From contig JAFZRU010000046.1 in assembly GCA_017619755.1 (NCBI GenBank), forward strand, positions 1-47,105: a stretch of 47,105 nucleotides of DNA, in the 5' to 3' direction. This stretch comes from Prevotella sp. (GTDB lineage: Bacteria; Bacteroidota; Bacteroidia; Bacteroidales; Bacteroidaceae). Below, piece after piece: positions 1-8,962 of this stretch. Position 1 is the stretch's first letter. Each line of letters begins with the position of its first letter. Under the pieces are notes generated by a model, which did not search any database, was not told the DNA's origin, and worked only from the letters and a program-made list of their open reading frames with translations. The translations under genes and the position numbers were made by a program.

Positions 1-49
1 CATGCGTCCTGAAAGAGTTCCCTTCGATACCGATGGGCGTACGTCTTAG

Positions 50-499
50 GGGCAATGCCGACTGCCTCGGCTTCTGCAGGGGGGGCTTCGCACTCCCCGT
101 CTATCGCGTTGCGGACATGGTAATTTCAACCGTACTAAAAATTTAACGAAGTATTGTTCATACAACGGAATAGATTATGCATTAGGCCTTTCTAATAATG
201 ACATCATTAGATTGATTGAGACATCTGATAAGCGCTTTTCTGTGAATGGCTATAAAGTTGGGGACGAGATAACCAGAACAAGTATCATTCGCGGTTGGGG
301 AATTATTGCGAAGATCGATGATGAATGGTATGCTGCATGGGCGCCAAAGGATATTAACCACCCAGAGGAAGAGGAAACGGGTAAAATCCAATGGTTCTTC
401 AAATTTGATTTCAATGCACCGCTCTATGAAAAAGAAGATGAAAAGAGTAACCTCCAACCTCTCTATGAGAACCTCCAACCTCTCTTTGAAAAAGAATAA
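50..499 (+). CDS. Hypothetical protein, probably broken or partial at its N-terminus
   Basis: I do not recognise this protein. The frame is open from base 50 (after a TAG at 47-49) to 499. The only usable start I see in the convincing part is a TTG at 212, but the AT-rich sequence before it (about 122-211) also reads like protein in the same frame. The true start may therefore be lost at the window edge or broken by a frameshift near 118-120, where base composition changes sharply from GC-rich to AT-rich. The product is acidic, with several aromatic residues in the middle. It ends in two seven-residue repeats (NLQPLYE, NLQPLFE) encoded by a 21-base direct duplication. No signal peptide or known motif is visible. 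A gene remnant is as likely as a functional gene. Confidence 0.4.
   Translation, partial: GQCRLPRLLQGGLRTPRLSRCGHGNFNRTKNLTKYCSYNGIDYALGLSNNDIIRLIETSDKRFSVNGYKVGDEITRTSIIRGWGIIAKIDDEWYAAWAPKDINHPEEEETGKIQWFFKFDFNAPLYEKEDEKSNLQPLYENLQPLFEKE
449..490 (+). repeat. Two 21-bp direct repeats inside the hypothetical gene
   Basis: Two adjacent 21-base units (449-469 and 470-490) share the core AACCTCCAACCTCTC and differ only near their 3' ends. They keep the reading frame and encode NLQPLYE and NLQPLFE. This is a recent in-frame duplication. Confidence 0.85.
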
Positions 500-959
500 G
501 AAAAGAGGTATCTGGATGACGGAGTTTTTGATTCATTTGCCCGTTAGTTCTTTTGTTGAATGAAGAGAAAAACATGCCAAATAGGATGAGAGCGATAATC
601 AAGAGAACTTTCCCACCCTTAAATAGTTTGTATTATTTTGTTTATCAAGAATTTAAGAATTAGAGAATTATAGCCTTACAAAGGTGTAGCAACTCAGCGA
701 ATCGCAAAAGTAGTCGCCTTCGGCGAAAACCAAAGGTCGCGGATGCAAAGCAGACGCAACCACTAATAGCGGATGCAAAGCAGACGCAACCACTAATAGC
801 GGATGCAAAGCAGACGCAACCACTAATAGCGGATGCAAAGCAGACGCAACCACTAATAGACGGATGCCAAATCTTTCAAATCTATCTACCTCCCTACGGT
901 CAATGGGTCTACGACAAATCTCTCAAATTCGTGATAAAGCCTTTCCCTGATTCGTGGCC
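500..959. other. Intergenic stretch without a convincing gene
   Basis: This 460-base interval separates the rightward hypothetical gene from the 3' end of the leftward BspA gene. It holds the 30-bp tandem repeat array at 739-858. The rest is unremarkable, mostly AT-rich sequence. I see no promoter, tRNA or hairpin that I would defend. Short open frames here show no protein-like composition, and the minus-strand frame through the array only reflects the in-phase repeat. Confidence 0.6.
739..858. repeat. Perfect 4 x 30-bp tandem repeat
   Basis: Four identical, contiguous 30-base units run at 739-768, 769-798, 799-828 and 829-858. Each begins GCGGATGCAAAGCAGACGCA and ends ACCACTAATA, and a degenerate start of a fifth unit (ACGGATGC) follows. 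There are no spacers, so this is not CRISPR. Within each unit, GGATGCAAAG and CAGACGCAAC are loosely related. The identity of all four copies suggests recent expansion or contraction by slippage. Confidence 0.95.
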
Positions 960-2558
960 TCACTCTCCCAAAATGACACTGACAATCCCGGTGATGTCGG
1001 CGATGGTGATGCTGCCGTCGAAGTTTATGTCTGCCATCTGCCAAGAGAACTGCCAGTGGTCTTGGCAGATGACGGCATTGACGGTGACTGTGACATCGGA
1101 GATGGAGACTTTGCCGTCGCCGTTGGCGTCTCCCAAAATGCCGCCGACCACTTCTGAGGAAATGGGCTGTATAGTGAAATTCTTCCAATAATCGGCATTT
1201 TGATAGTTGTCGAGTGCAACATACGGCACGTACAATGGCACATTGTAGTTGTTCGCATTGAAGGTGGATGACTTGACGGCTGGCACATTTGGCGCATAAC
1301 ACAGAAATGACTTGAGATTCGGGCATTGGCTGAAGCCATCGTGCTGTATGACTTCAAGAGTTGGTGGCAAGGCGATGGTCTTCAAAGAGGAGCAGAAACG
1401 GAAGGCGTGGTTCCCGATGGCCTTTAGCGAATAGGGCAGCGTGATGCTCTGCAGTGTCCTGCAATAGTAGAATCCGTAGTCGCCGATGGTGGTGACAGAC
1501 TCTGGCACGACATAGTCGCCGAGTTTTCCTGCCGGACAGCAAACGAGCGTGGTCATGTCCTTGTTGAAGAGCACGCCGTCGGCACTGCAATAGACCGTGT
1601 TCTCCTCCGCCACGTCGATGCGCCTCATATCGCTGCATCCGCAGAAGGCCAGGCTGTCCACCAAGGTGAGTGATGCCGGGAGGGTCATGGCCTTGAGTTT
1701 AGTGCAATTGTCAAAGGCGCGGTAGTCTATCCGCTTGAGGTTGGCAGGTGTCGTGACGGTGGTCATACCATAGCAAAGGTTGAAGGCGCGTTCGTGAATT
1801 TCTTCCACGGCGTCCGGGAGAGTTACGGTCTTCAGTAAGTTACAGTGGTAGAAGGCGTTGACACCTATGGAGGTGATGGTTTGCGGTAGAGTCACACTCG
1901 TTATGGCGGAACAGGAATAAAACATGCTGTCACCCACGCATGGCACGCCTTCTGGCAGGACGATGCTTGTCAGTTTCTTACAGCCATAGAAAGAACGTGC
2001 ACCGATTTCGTTTACCGTCTGCGGGATATCTACAGATGTGATGGAGGCGCAGCCTTGGAAGGCGGCCTTGCCTATCGTGGCCACCGTCAAAGGGATGACG
2101 ATGCCTCCTGCTTTCGTCCCCGGACAGGCAAGGAGCGTGGTGACGGCCTTGTCATATAATAGCCCATCGACAATCGTATATGCGGGGTTTTCCGGGGCCA
2201 CGGTGATGGTGTTGAGTTTGCCGCAGGCGGAGAAGGGTGTCTCGCCCAAGTCGGTCACCGTGGCGGGGATGGATACGCTTGTGAGTTTCGGCGACTCCTT
2301 GAAAGTGCCGTCTTCCACCGCCGTGACGGTATATGTCGTTCCGCCGTAGGTCACCGTCTCGGGGATGATGATGTCTCCCTCATAGGTTTTACGTATGACA
2401 AAGGATGCGCCGCTCCCGGAGGCGGATGGTTCTATCACGAGGCAAACAGTATGGTCGGATGTGATGGAGTACCAGATGCCATCCATTTCAAAGGTGGTGG
2501 CCTTGGCGCAGGCAAAGGTGAGAATGGCTATGACGGTCAGTAATGCTCTTGTTTTCAT
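960..2558 (-). CDS. Secreted BspA-type leucine-rich-repeat protein with C-terminal dockerin
   Basis: The product is about 532 residues. The start is placed at the Met of MKTRALL (2556-2558; the preceding Met at 2559-2561 is equally possible) because a hydrophobic signal peptide ending near AKA follows. Upstream codons in the frame would lie across the promoter. The body is a run of LRR_5/BspA repeats of about 22-23 residues with the pattern xxLxxIxLPxxVxxIGxxAFxxC. Two insertions read NPxYxxxDGLLYxK and NTVYxxxDGVLFNK, as is usual in this family. The last 60 residues hold two dockerin calcium loops, DANGDGKVSISD and DINFDGSITIAD. BspA-like proteins are surface adhesins. The dockerin implies attachment to a cohesin-bearing partner, and a cohesin-like protein is encoded about 8 kb away. 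The ligand is unknown. Confidence 0.85.
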   Translation of the reverse strand: MKTRALLTVIAILTFACAKATTFEMDGIWYSITSDHTVCLVIEPSASGSGASFVIRKTYEGDIIIPETVTYGGTTYTVTAVEDGTFKESPKLTSVSIPATVTDLGETPFSACGKLNTITVAPENPAYTIVDGLLYDKAVTTLLACPGTKAGGIVIPLTVATIGKAAFQGCASITSVDIPQTVNEIGARSFYGCKKLTSIVLPEGVPCVGDSMFYSCSAITSVTLPQTITSIGVNAFYHCNLLKTVTLPDAVEEIHERAFNLCYGMTTVTTPANLKRIDYRAFDNCTKLKAMTLPASLTLVDSLAFCGCSDMRRIDVAEENTVYCSADGVLFNKDMTTLVCCPAGKLGDYVVPESVTTIGDYGFYYCRTLQSITLPYSLKAIGNHAFRFCSSLKTIALPPTLEVIQHDGFSQCPNLKSFLCYAPNVPAVKSSTFNANNYNVPLYVPYVALDNYQNADYWKNFTIQPISSEVVGGILGDANGDGKVSISDVTVTVNAVICQDHWQFSWQMADINFDGSITIADITGIVSVILGE

Positions 2559-2615
2559 CATGGTTGTTTTTGAAGATTGTTTCTTTGAATACCTGTCTTT
2601 TAGAGGAATGTGCCG

Positions 2616-2623
2616 CAAAATTA
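2616..2623 (-). promoter_or_regulatory. -7 element for the BspA/dockerin gene
   Basis: On the minus strand this reads TAATTTTG, matching the Bacteroidetes TAnnTTTG -7 element, about 55 bases before the chosen start. I find no good TTTG at the -33 position, so this is a partial match. Confidence 0.45.
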
Positions 2624-2703
2624 CAAAAAAACAGATAAATAGTAAGGATTGGCAGCTCTTTTATTTGGATTTTTTGCAAAATTTTTATAAAAAAGGAAGA
2701 ATA

Positions 2704-2735
2704 TTTGCACATTATTAAAATATTGACTATTTTTG
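2704..2735 (+). promoter_or_regulatory. Bacteroidetes-type promoter for the 2033-residue protein operon
   Basis: TTTG at 2704-2707 is separated by exactly 20 bases from TATTTTTG at 2728-2735. This matches both elements and the spacing of the primary Bacteroidetes sigma factor consensus. It lies about 107 bases before the ATG at 2842, leaving a very AT-rich leader of about 100 nt. Confidence 0.8.
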
Positions 2736-2841
2736 CACGATAATTTGACATTAAAAAACCAATAATTTGACTTAAATATTTAAACAATTAAAAATCAAAT
2801 CATTACATAAAAACAAAAATACTAACTAAAATGATATTATT

Positions 2842-5800
2842 ATGAACAAATGGATTAGATCCTTTATTTTATTGTTGTTTGCACTATCCACTCAGTGGGT
2901 GCAAGCACAAAATGTCGCAAAAGTCGGCTCGACCGAATATGCGACGTTGCAAGAAGCGATAAATGCAGTTCCACAAAATGGAACAACTGCTACCACTGTG
3001 ACGATGCTAAACGACTACACGACGACTCATATCATTCTAGTGGGTGGCCGGAACGTAAAGCTCGACCTTGATGGAAAAACCCTCACACTGACTGCTGGTG
3101 GAAGGTTGAAAATAAACCAAGAAACTTTGGACTATGACACAGCAGGTGGGTTGACTGTTCAGGGCAGTTTCTTTATTCTCGGCGGTTCGACTTTGATGGT
3201 GACTGGCAACGGCACAATCACTACCAGCAGCAGTACCAATCCTACCATCCTCAACGTCGGCACACTGGTTATCGAGAACGGCACCATTACCCGCACGGAT
3301 GGCTCAGCAAGCGTGATTGTAAACAACTACAATGGGCAGGTAACCATAAACGGAGGAACGGTTGTCAACAATTCCACCGCTAACACCGTCGGGCATACCA
3401 TCACCAACAATGCAGGAACGGCATCCAATGGCGTGATGTCACATCCGAATTCAAAACTGACCGTTAATGACGGTAACGTTTCGGCAACAGCAAACAAGAA
3501 AAATGCCATCGATAATTTTGCCATTGTTGAAGTCAACGGAGGCACGATAACGGGTGGACCTGTTACTGATGGAACTATTCCTTGTGCAGCCATCAACACG
3601 CACGCTGCCGCTGCCACCGTCACCATTAACGGCGGCAACGTCTTTGCTGGCAACGACTCGGAATATTCGAAATGTTTCACTGAAAGTACTGGCATAGTTA
3701 CAATTAATCCCACTTCGACCTTCAACAGAGACATTTCGTTGTTCAATGACAACGGACATGTCACCATTAATGGCGAAGTCATAAACAATAATAATGGCAA
3801 ATGGACTGTTGGAAAAGTTGTTGCTGTCGCCAAGATCGGCGAAACAAAATACCGCACGTTGCAAGCAGCCGTTGATGCTGCCCAGCAAATGGGTGGTGAA
3901 GTGACCATCAATATCATTGACGACATCAGTGGCGAGACCGTCACCATTCCAGAAGTAGCCAACTTCAAACTCACCATAGACGGCCAGAAGGATGCAAGTT
4001 CCAACTACACCGTTGATGCCCTCATCATTGTCGACGGTTTGCGAGGCAATGGAGGCAGCATCACTAATGGCGCTTCTGTCACTCTTCAGAACATCGCCTT
4101 TGTAAACGGAGAAGCGAGAGATGCCATTAACCCTGCACACTATCCGCATGACTTGACAATTCAGGATTGTACTTACACGGGTTCGGATGCAAGCCTTAAA
4201 AATTGGTTCTTGAATGTTACAGATGGTCCTTTGTATGGAGCAACCGTCAAAAACGTTACGGTTGAGCATTCACGTCTGATACAAGGTGATTTTTCTTCGG
4301 AGGTTGTGTTTGAAAACATCGTTGCTACCAACGACGCATATTGTGGTTTCAACATTAAGACAAACGACTCGGGCGGAAAGATTGGTACAGTCCTTATTAA
4401 GGATTGTCAGGTCACGACGGCCAAGTATGCGCTCCGTGATTATATAGATGGTTATAATGGCACCATCACCCTTGAAGGTAACACCTTTATTAGTACCCCG
4501 ACTGAAAGTGACGAAGGTGTCATCGTCAACAGAGGCGGTGCTGTAGGAACTGCCCACATCAATGTTGTCAGTGGCATCTACACCGGCCCTGTCAAGGTTT
4601 TGAACAACAAGGAAGGTGTGCTCGCCATCTCTGGCGGATATTTCTCGGAGGAGTTCCCGCAAGAGTACATTGCCGCAGACCTTGTCGCACAAGGTAAGGT
4701 TTGTGCTCCTGCCACGGATATGCAAGGCTACTTCACCGTTGGCGACCCCCACTATGTGGCACAAATCGGTGAGACCAAGTACGTGTCACTCGCAGCAGCC
4801 GTGAATGCTGTTCCCGCCGACGGTACCGAGACCACCATCGTGATGATTGACGATGAGACCATCAACTCTAATGCAGGAGTGACAATACCTGCAAGCAAGA
4901 ATGTCGTTCTCGACCTGAATGGCAAGACTGTCACCGGTGTTGTCCAAAGCGCCGCTAGTGCGCAGACCATTTTGAACAAGGGCACGCTTGTTGTCACAGA
5001 CAGCAGTGACGAGAAGAACGGAACCGTCACCAATGTGGTCAGCGATGAGAATGCAGGGTCTCCCGGCGATAGCAAGAACTGGTTCAGTAATGCAATTACG
5101 AACAATGGAACCCTGACCGTCAACGCCGGCAACATTGTGAACACTGGCACGGGCGGAGCATGCTACGCCATAGACAATATCACCAACGGCACGTTGTGCA
5201 CTCCGGTGTTGAATATCGCAGGAGGCAATGTCAGCGCGAAGAAAGTTGCTGTGCGCATGTTCTGCAACAGCACCACGAACGATAACACCGTCAATGTTAC
5301 CGGTGGCGTCATCAGTAGTGAGAATGCTTATGCCATCCAACCCCAGCAGGCCAATAATAACGCCAACAAGGCTGTATTGAACATCTCTGGCGGCACCTTC
5401 AGCGGCCAATACGCATTCTGTGATTATGGCAACAATAATGTTGCTTCCCAGTTTGACAATGCTTCTTATAGCATAACCGGTGGCTTCTTCTCCGGCTACA
5501 TGTGGAGTTATGCAACCTCTTACTGTGGCATGGAGGGCTTCGTCTCCGGTGGCTATTTCGACAAAGTTGTCGGTGGTGATATCGTCGCTCCCGGCTCGGC
5601 TTGTGTTGACAACACGGAAGAGGAGACGATGGAAGCCTATCCTTACACCATCGGCATAGCTGACGTCCACTACTATTGGCTGAACAACAGCGGTCAGATA
5701 GACGGTGGTGGCTACTACACCATCTATGCACCCTTCGCCGGTCCTGATCCAGTCTTGATGGACGGAGAATTCATTGAATTGCAGAAAGACGTGACGCTCA

Positions 5801-8800
5801 CCAAGGACATCGAGTATCTTGAGGAATGCAGCTTTGGCGACCCGATTTTCAAGGGTGGTACATTCACGTTGAAATTCGGTGAATACGACATCGACCTGAA
5901 CGGCCATGTCTTCCCGATTCCTACAGGTGTCACCATCTTGACCGACAAGCAGACCGACATCTTCTCCGCTCTCGAGGAGGGCTACAAGGTGGTGGAAGAG
6001 GCTACGGAGACCGGCTATGCATATTCTGTCGTTCCGAAGACCTATGTGGCTCAGATTGGCGATGTCCTATATGAGACCCTCGCCGAAGCCGTGGCCGCCG
6101 TTCCTACCGACGGCACAGAGACCACCATCCTGATGATTGACAACGAGGCTGTCGTTGCAGGTATAACAATTGATGCAACCAAGAACATCGTCCTTGAGCT
6201 GAATGGCAAGACTATTTCCGGTAATACAGATTCCTCGAAAACCTATGCCTTGATTACGAACAAGGGTACTTTGACCATCCAAGACAACACTGACACTGCA
6301 GGAGATGGCACTGGAACAGGTCTGATTACAACTTACATTGCTAACCCCGACGGTGGTGACGTTCCTGGTTATGCCAGCAATACCATCACAAACAATGGCA
6401 ATCTGACCGTGAAAAGCGGAAAGATCGTAAACAACGGTTCTGGTTATGCATGCTATGCCATTGACAATCAAACCAACGGCAACAGCTACACGCCTACATT
6501 AAAGATTGAGGGTGGCCGTATGCAACAGATGAATGCTTACACTTACGCTGTCCGTATGTTCTGTAACAGCACGACCAATGTGAATAGCGTGGAAATTAGT
6601 GGTGGTGTTATCGAGGGCGGCTATGGACTTTGGCTCCAGACCCCCAATAACAAATCCAATAAGGCAAATCTGGTCATCACTGGTGGTACCCTTAATGCCA
6701 ACGATGGTGCAGCATTGTATATTGGTGGAACCAAAGCCGACAATTCCAACATCTCCTTCGACATATCTGGAACTGCTACTTATATCAACGGAACAGGTGT
6801 GATTATCCAAGGACCTCTTAGCGGCACATACGGACACTCTTCCATCTCTAATGGCAACTTCGTCAACGTGCAATGTGGTGCAAATGTAGAAAAATTCATC
6901 ACAGGCGGTATTTATGATGAAGTCGTCAATGACATCTACATTGCAGAAGGCTATATGTGCATACCTTACGGTGCAGACAAATACACCGTTATTCCCATCC
7001 CCGCTTCCTCACTCATCGTCTTCCACGACTCTGGCAACTATGAGCAGTCCTTCGAGGTGCCTATGTTCACCAGGATGGCTGGAGCCGACATTTATTATAA
7101 GGTGAACGGTGGTGCTGCCCAGAAGTACTCTGGTTCTCTCTCCATCAGCGAGGATACCGAGTTGGAGGCTTGGCTGCAAGTTGGCGATACAAAGGTGGGT
7201 GAGTCCATCACTCGTAGTTACGCCATCGTGGAGAAGCCTGCCGGCCCGTCCGTGGCAGACAACTACTACTATATCAAGAACAATGGCAACGGCAAGTATG
7301 TGAACGTGGCAGGTCGCAAGACCGTCACCTTCAAGACCAAGGCTGAGGCTGAGGAGGCCGCTGGTACCGTCATCAGAGTCAATGCCGTTGAGGGCGGAGC
7401 AGTTAAGACGCTGCGCTCACAGGCCATCGACCTGCCTGGCTACGCCAAGCGCGCTATGAACTACGTGCCCGAGATGGTGCAGCTGGTGGTCAGCAAGCTC
7501 CACGCCGACGGCGGTGGCAACATCCTCGGCGAGAACGGAGTGGACGCCATCATGACGAAGTTCAACGAGTCGTTCGACTACAACCTCTATCTTGAGGAGT
7601 ACAACGGTGGCTACCGCATCTACGGCCGTACGCCGAGTATGAAGCCCGTGGTTGATTTCTACGCCGAGAACAAGGACAGGGTTGATGCCAAGTTGCCGGA
7701 ACTGGAAACCTTCATCAACAACGCCATCGACAAGTTGAAGACCAAGTTGAAAGGCCGTGGCGAAAGCATCCTCAAGCCATTCAGCGTGGTAGCCGTATGG
7801 GAAGCCATGGGCGGCACACTGACCAAGCCCGAGGACGCCGAATCGACAGCACGCTTCTATGAGGAGGTGCTCGCCAGCGAGGCCAATGTATGGGAGTTTG
7901 CTTATCAGACAGCCATGATGTACTACGAGCCGCTGATGGCCAGCGAGACCTTCCAGGGTGCGGTTGCCCGACTGGGTGACTACTCGAAGTACCTCGACAA
8001 GCTGCCCAATGTGCGCCCGAACTTCAAGTACTACATCGTTGCCGACGGCAGCAAGATGGACTTCATCAGCGAGGGCAACCCCAATATTGATACAGGCTAT
8101 GCCACCTGGACACTGGAAGACCGCACCAACTTCACCGTGAAGTTCGACGAGGCCGACAAGTTGGTCGATGGTCTGGGTACCAAGTACTACACCACCCTCT
8201 ACACCGACTTCGCTTACACTATGCCGGAGAATGCCAAGGCATACGCCGTGACAAGCTATAACGCCAAAGACATTGCAGACCTGGAGGAGATCACAGGTGT
8301 GATTCCCGCACAGACCCCGGTGCTCCTAATGACTCAAGACGAAGGTTTGGAAGCCACGTTGACTCTCTCCACAGAGGCTGGCACCGCACCCACCACCAAC
8401 CTGCTGAAAGGCAACGACTGGGTGGTGAAAGAATACGACTTGCAGACAGAACAGTTGCATGACATGTTCGAACTGGTCAAGGAAAAGTTGGGTGAAGACT
8501 TCTATAACAACTACTTGGCAGAATACGAACATCTGTTGGCTCTTAACGCAGGCACCGTCAACAACAAGTACTTCTTCGGACTGAAAGCCGAGGTAGCAGA
8601 GGGGGTGTCCAATCTCCGTCAGCTTGGTGTGGATGAAAGTGAAAGCGGTGAAATGAAACTTGGCTTCTGGGAGAACTACAATGCCCTGCCTGCCAACAAG
8701 GCATTCTTGATTGAGGAGCCGAGTCCCGTGCTCATCCCACTCTGGCCTGACGTTAACTGCGATGGTGTCATCAACACTTCAGATGTCATTGCTGTTATGG

Positions 8801-8943
8801 ACATCTATATGGACGGCGATTGGGAAGGTCCGAATTGGATTTACCCGACCTACAATCATAGTGTGGCCGATGTTAATCAGGACGGCATCATTAATGTCAG
8901 TGACGCAGTAATGTTGTTGGATATTTATTTTGAATTGTATTAA
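2842..8943 (+). CDS. Giant secreted repeat protein (2033 aa) with beta-helix modules, chitobiase-C-like domain and dockerin
   Basis: A signal peptide (MNKWIRSFILLLFALSTQWVQA) is followed by four related modules starting near residues 27, 327, 639 and 1069. Each opens with AxIGxxxYxTLxxAVxAVP, then a VxMIDD-type segment and asparagine/glycine-rich strands (NGGTI, NNGxLTV) typical of right-handed parallel beta-helices. Modules 3 and 4 are the most alike. Near residues 1395-1465 a segment with YYKVNGG and SISEDTELEAW resembles the chitobiase C-terminal (CHB_HEX_C/Fn3-associated) domain. A helical and mixed region follows (about 1470-1960) that shares its closing LLKGNDW-type motif with the next gene. 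The C-terminus is a dockerin with loops DVNCDGVINTSD and DVNQDGIINVSD. It is probably a cell-surface adhesin or glycan-binding protein. No catalytic residues are recognised. Confidence 0.85.
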   Translation: MNKWIRSFILLLFALSTQWVQAQNVAKVGSTEYATLQEAINAVPQNGTTATTVTMLNDYTTTHIILVGGRNVKLDLDGKTLTLTAGGRLKINQETLDYDTAGGLTVQGSFFILGGSTLMVTGNGTITTSSSTNPTILNVGTLVIENGTITRTDGSASVIVNNYNGQVTINGGTVVNNSTANTVGHTITNNAGTASNGVMSHPNSKLTVNDGNVSATANKKNAIDNFAIVEVNGGTITGGPVTDGTIPCAAINTHAAAATVTINGGNVFAGNDSEYSKCFTESTGIVTINPTSTFNRDISLFNDNGHVTINGEVINNNNGKWTVGKVVAVAKIGETKYRTLQAAVDAAQQMGGEVTINIIDDISGETVTIPEVANFKLTIDGQKDASSNYTVDALIIVDGLRGNGGSITNGASVTLQNIAFVNGEARDAINPAHYPHDLTIQDCTYTGSDASLKNWFLNVTDGPLYGATVKNVTVEHSRLIQGDFSSEVVFENIVATNDAYCGFNIKTNDSGGKIGTVLIKDCQVTTAKYALRDYIDGYNGTITLEGNTFISTPTESDEGVIVNRGGAVGTAHINVVSGIYTGPVKVLNNKEGVLAISGGYFSEEFPQEYIAADLVAQGKVCAPATDMQGYFTVGDPHYVAQIGETKYVSLAAAVNAVPADGTETTIVMIDDETINSNAGVTIPASKNVVLDLNGKTVTGVVQSAASAQTILNKGTLVVTDSSDEKNGTVTNVVSDENAGSPGDSKNWFSNAITNNGTLTVNAGNIVNTGTGGACYAIDNITNGTLCTPVLNIAGGNVSAKKVAVRMFCNSTTNDNTVNVTGGVISSENAYAIQPQQANNNANKAVLNISGGTFSGQYAFCDYGNNNVASQFDNASYSITGGFFSGYMWSYATSYCGMEGFVSGGYFDKVVGGDIVAPGSACVDNTEEETMEAYPYTIGIADVHYYWLNNSGQIDGGGYYTIYAPFAGPDPVLMDGEFIELQKDVTLTKDIEYLEECSFGDPIFKGGTFTLKFGEYDIDLNGHVFPIPTGVTILTDKQTDIFSALEEGYKVVEEATETGYAYSVVPKTYVAQIGDVLYETLAEAVAAVPTDGTETTILMIDNEAVVAGITIDATKNIVLELNGKTISGNTDSSKTYALITNKGTLTIQDNTDTAGDGTGTGLITTYIANPDGGDVPGYASNTITNNGNLTVKSGKIVNNGSGYACYAIDNQTNGNSYTPTLKIEGGRMQQMNAYTYAVRMFCNSTTNVNSVEISGGVIEGGYGLWLQTPNNKSNKANLVITGGTLNANDGAALYIGGTKADNSNISFDISGTATYINGTGVIIQGPLSGTYGHSSISNGNFVNVQCGANVEKFITGGIYDEVVNDIYIAEGYMCIPYGADKYTVIPIPASSLIVFHDSGNYEQSFEVPMFTRMAGADIYYKVNGGAAQKYSGSLSISEDTELEAWLQVGDTKVGESITRSYAIVEKPAGPSVADNYYYIKNNGNGKYVNVAGRKTVTFKTKAEAEEAAGTVIRVNAVEGGAVKTLRSQAIDLPGYAKRAMNYVPEMVQLVVSKLHADGGGNILGENGVDAIMTKFNESFDYNLYLEEYNGGYRIYGRTPSMKPVVDFYAENKDRVDAKLPELETFINNAIDKLKTKLKGRGESILKPFSVVAVWEAMGGTLTKPEDAESTARFYEEVLASEANVWEFAYQTAMMYYEPLMASETFQGAVARLGDYSKYLDKLPNVRPNFKYYIVADGSKMDFISEGNPNIDTGYATWTLEDRTNFTVKFDEADKLVDGLGTKYYTTLYTDFAYTMPENAKAYAVTSYNAKDIADLEEITGVIPAQTPVLLMTQDEGLEATLTLSTEAGTAPTTNLLKGNDWVVKEYDLQTEQLHDMFELVKEKLGEDFYNNYLAEYEHLLALNAGTVNNKYFFGLKAEVAEGVSNLRQLGVDESESGEMKLGFWENYNALPANKAFLIEEPSPVLIPLWPDVNCDGVINTSDVIAVMDIYMDGDWEGPNWIYPTYNHSVADVNQDGIINVSDAVMLLDIYFELY

Positions 8944-8962
8944 GTGATCATTTTTCTCAAAA

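Noticed and set aside
739-858. Possible CRISPR array
   Set aside because: The four 30-base units are contiguous with no spacers and there are no cas genes nearby; it is a tandem repeat.
4786-5907. 373-residue - strand open frame in the giant gene
   Set aside because: Antisense to the repeat modules; apparent order comes from the repeats.
2842-8943. Pectate lyase enzyme
   Set aside because: The beta-helix-like modules lack recognisable pectate lyase catalytic residues; only the fold is suggested.
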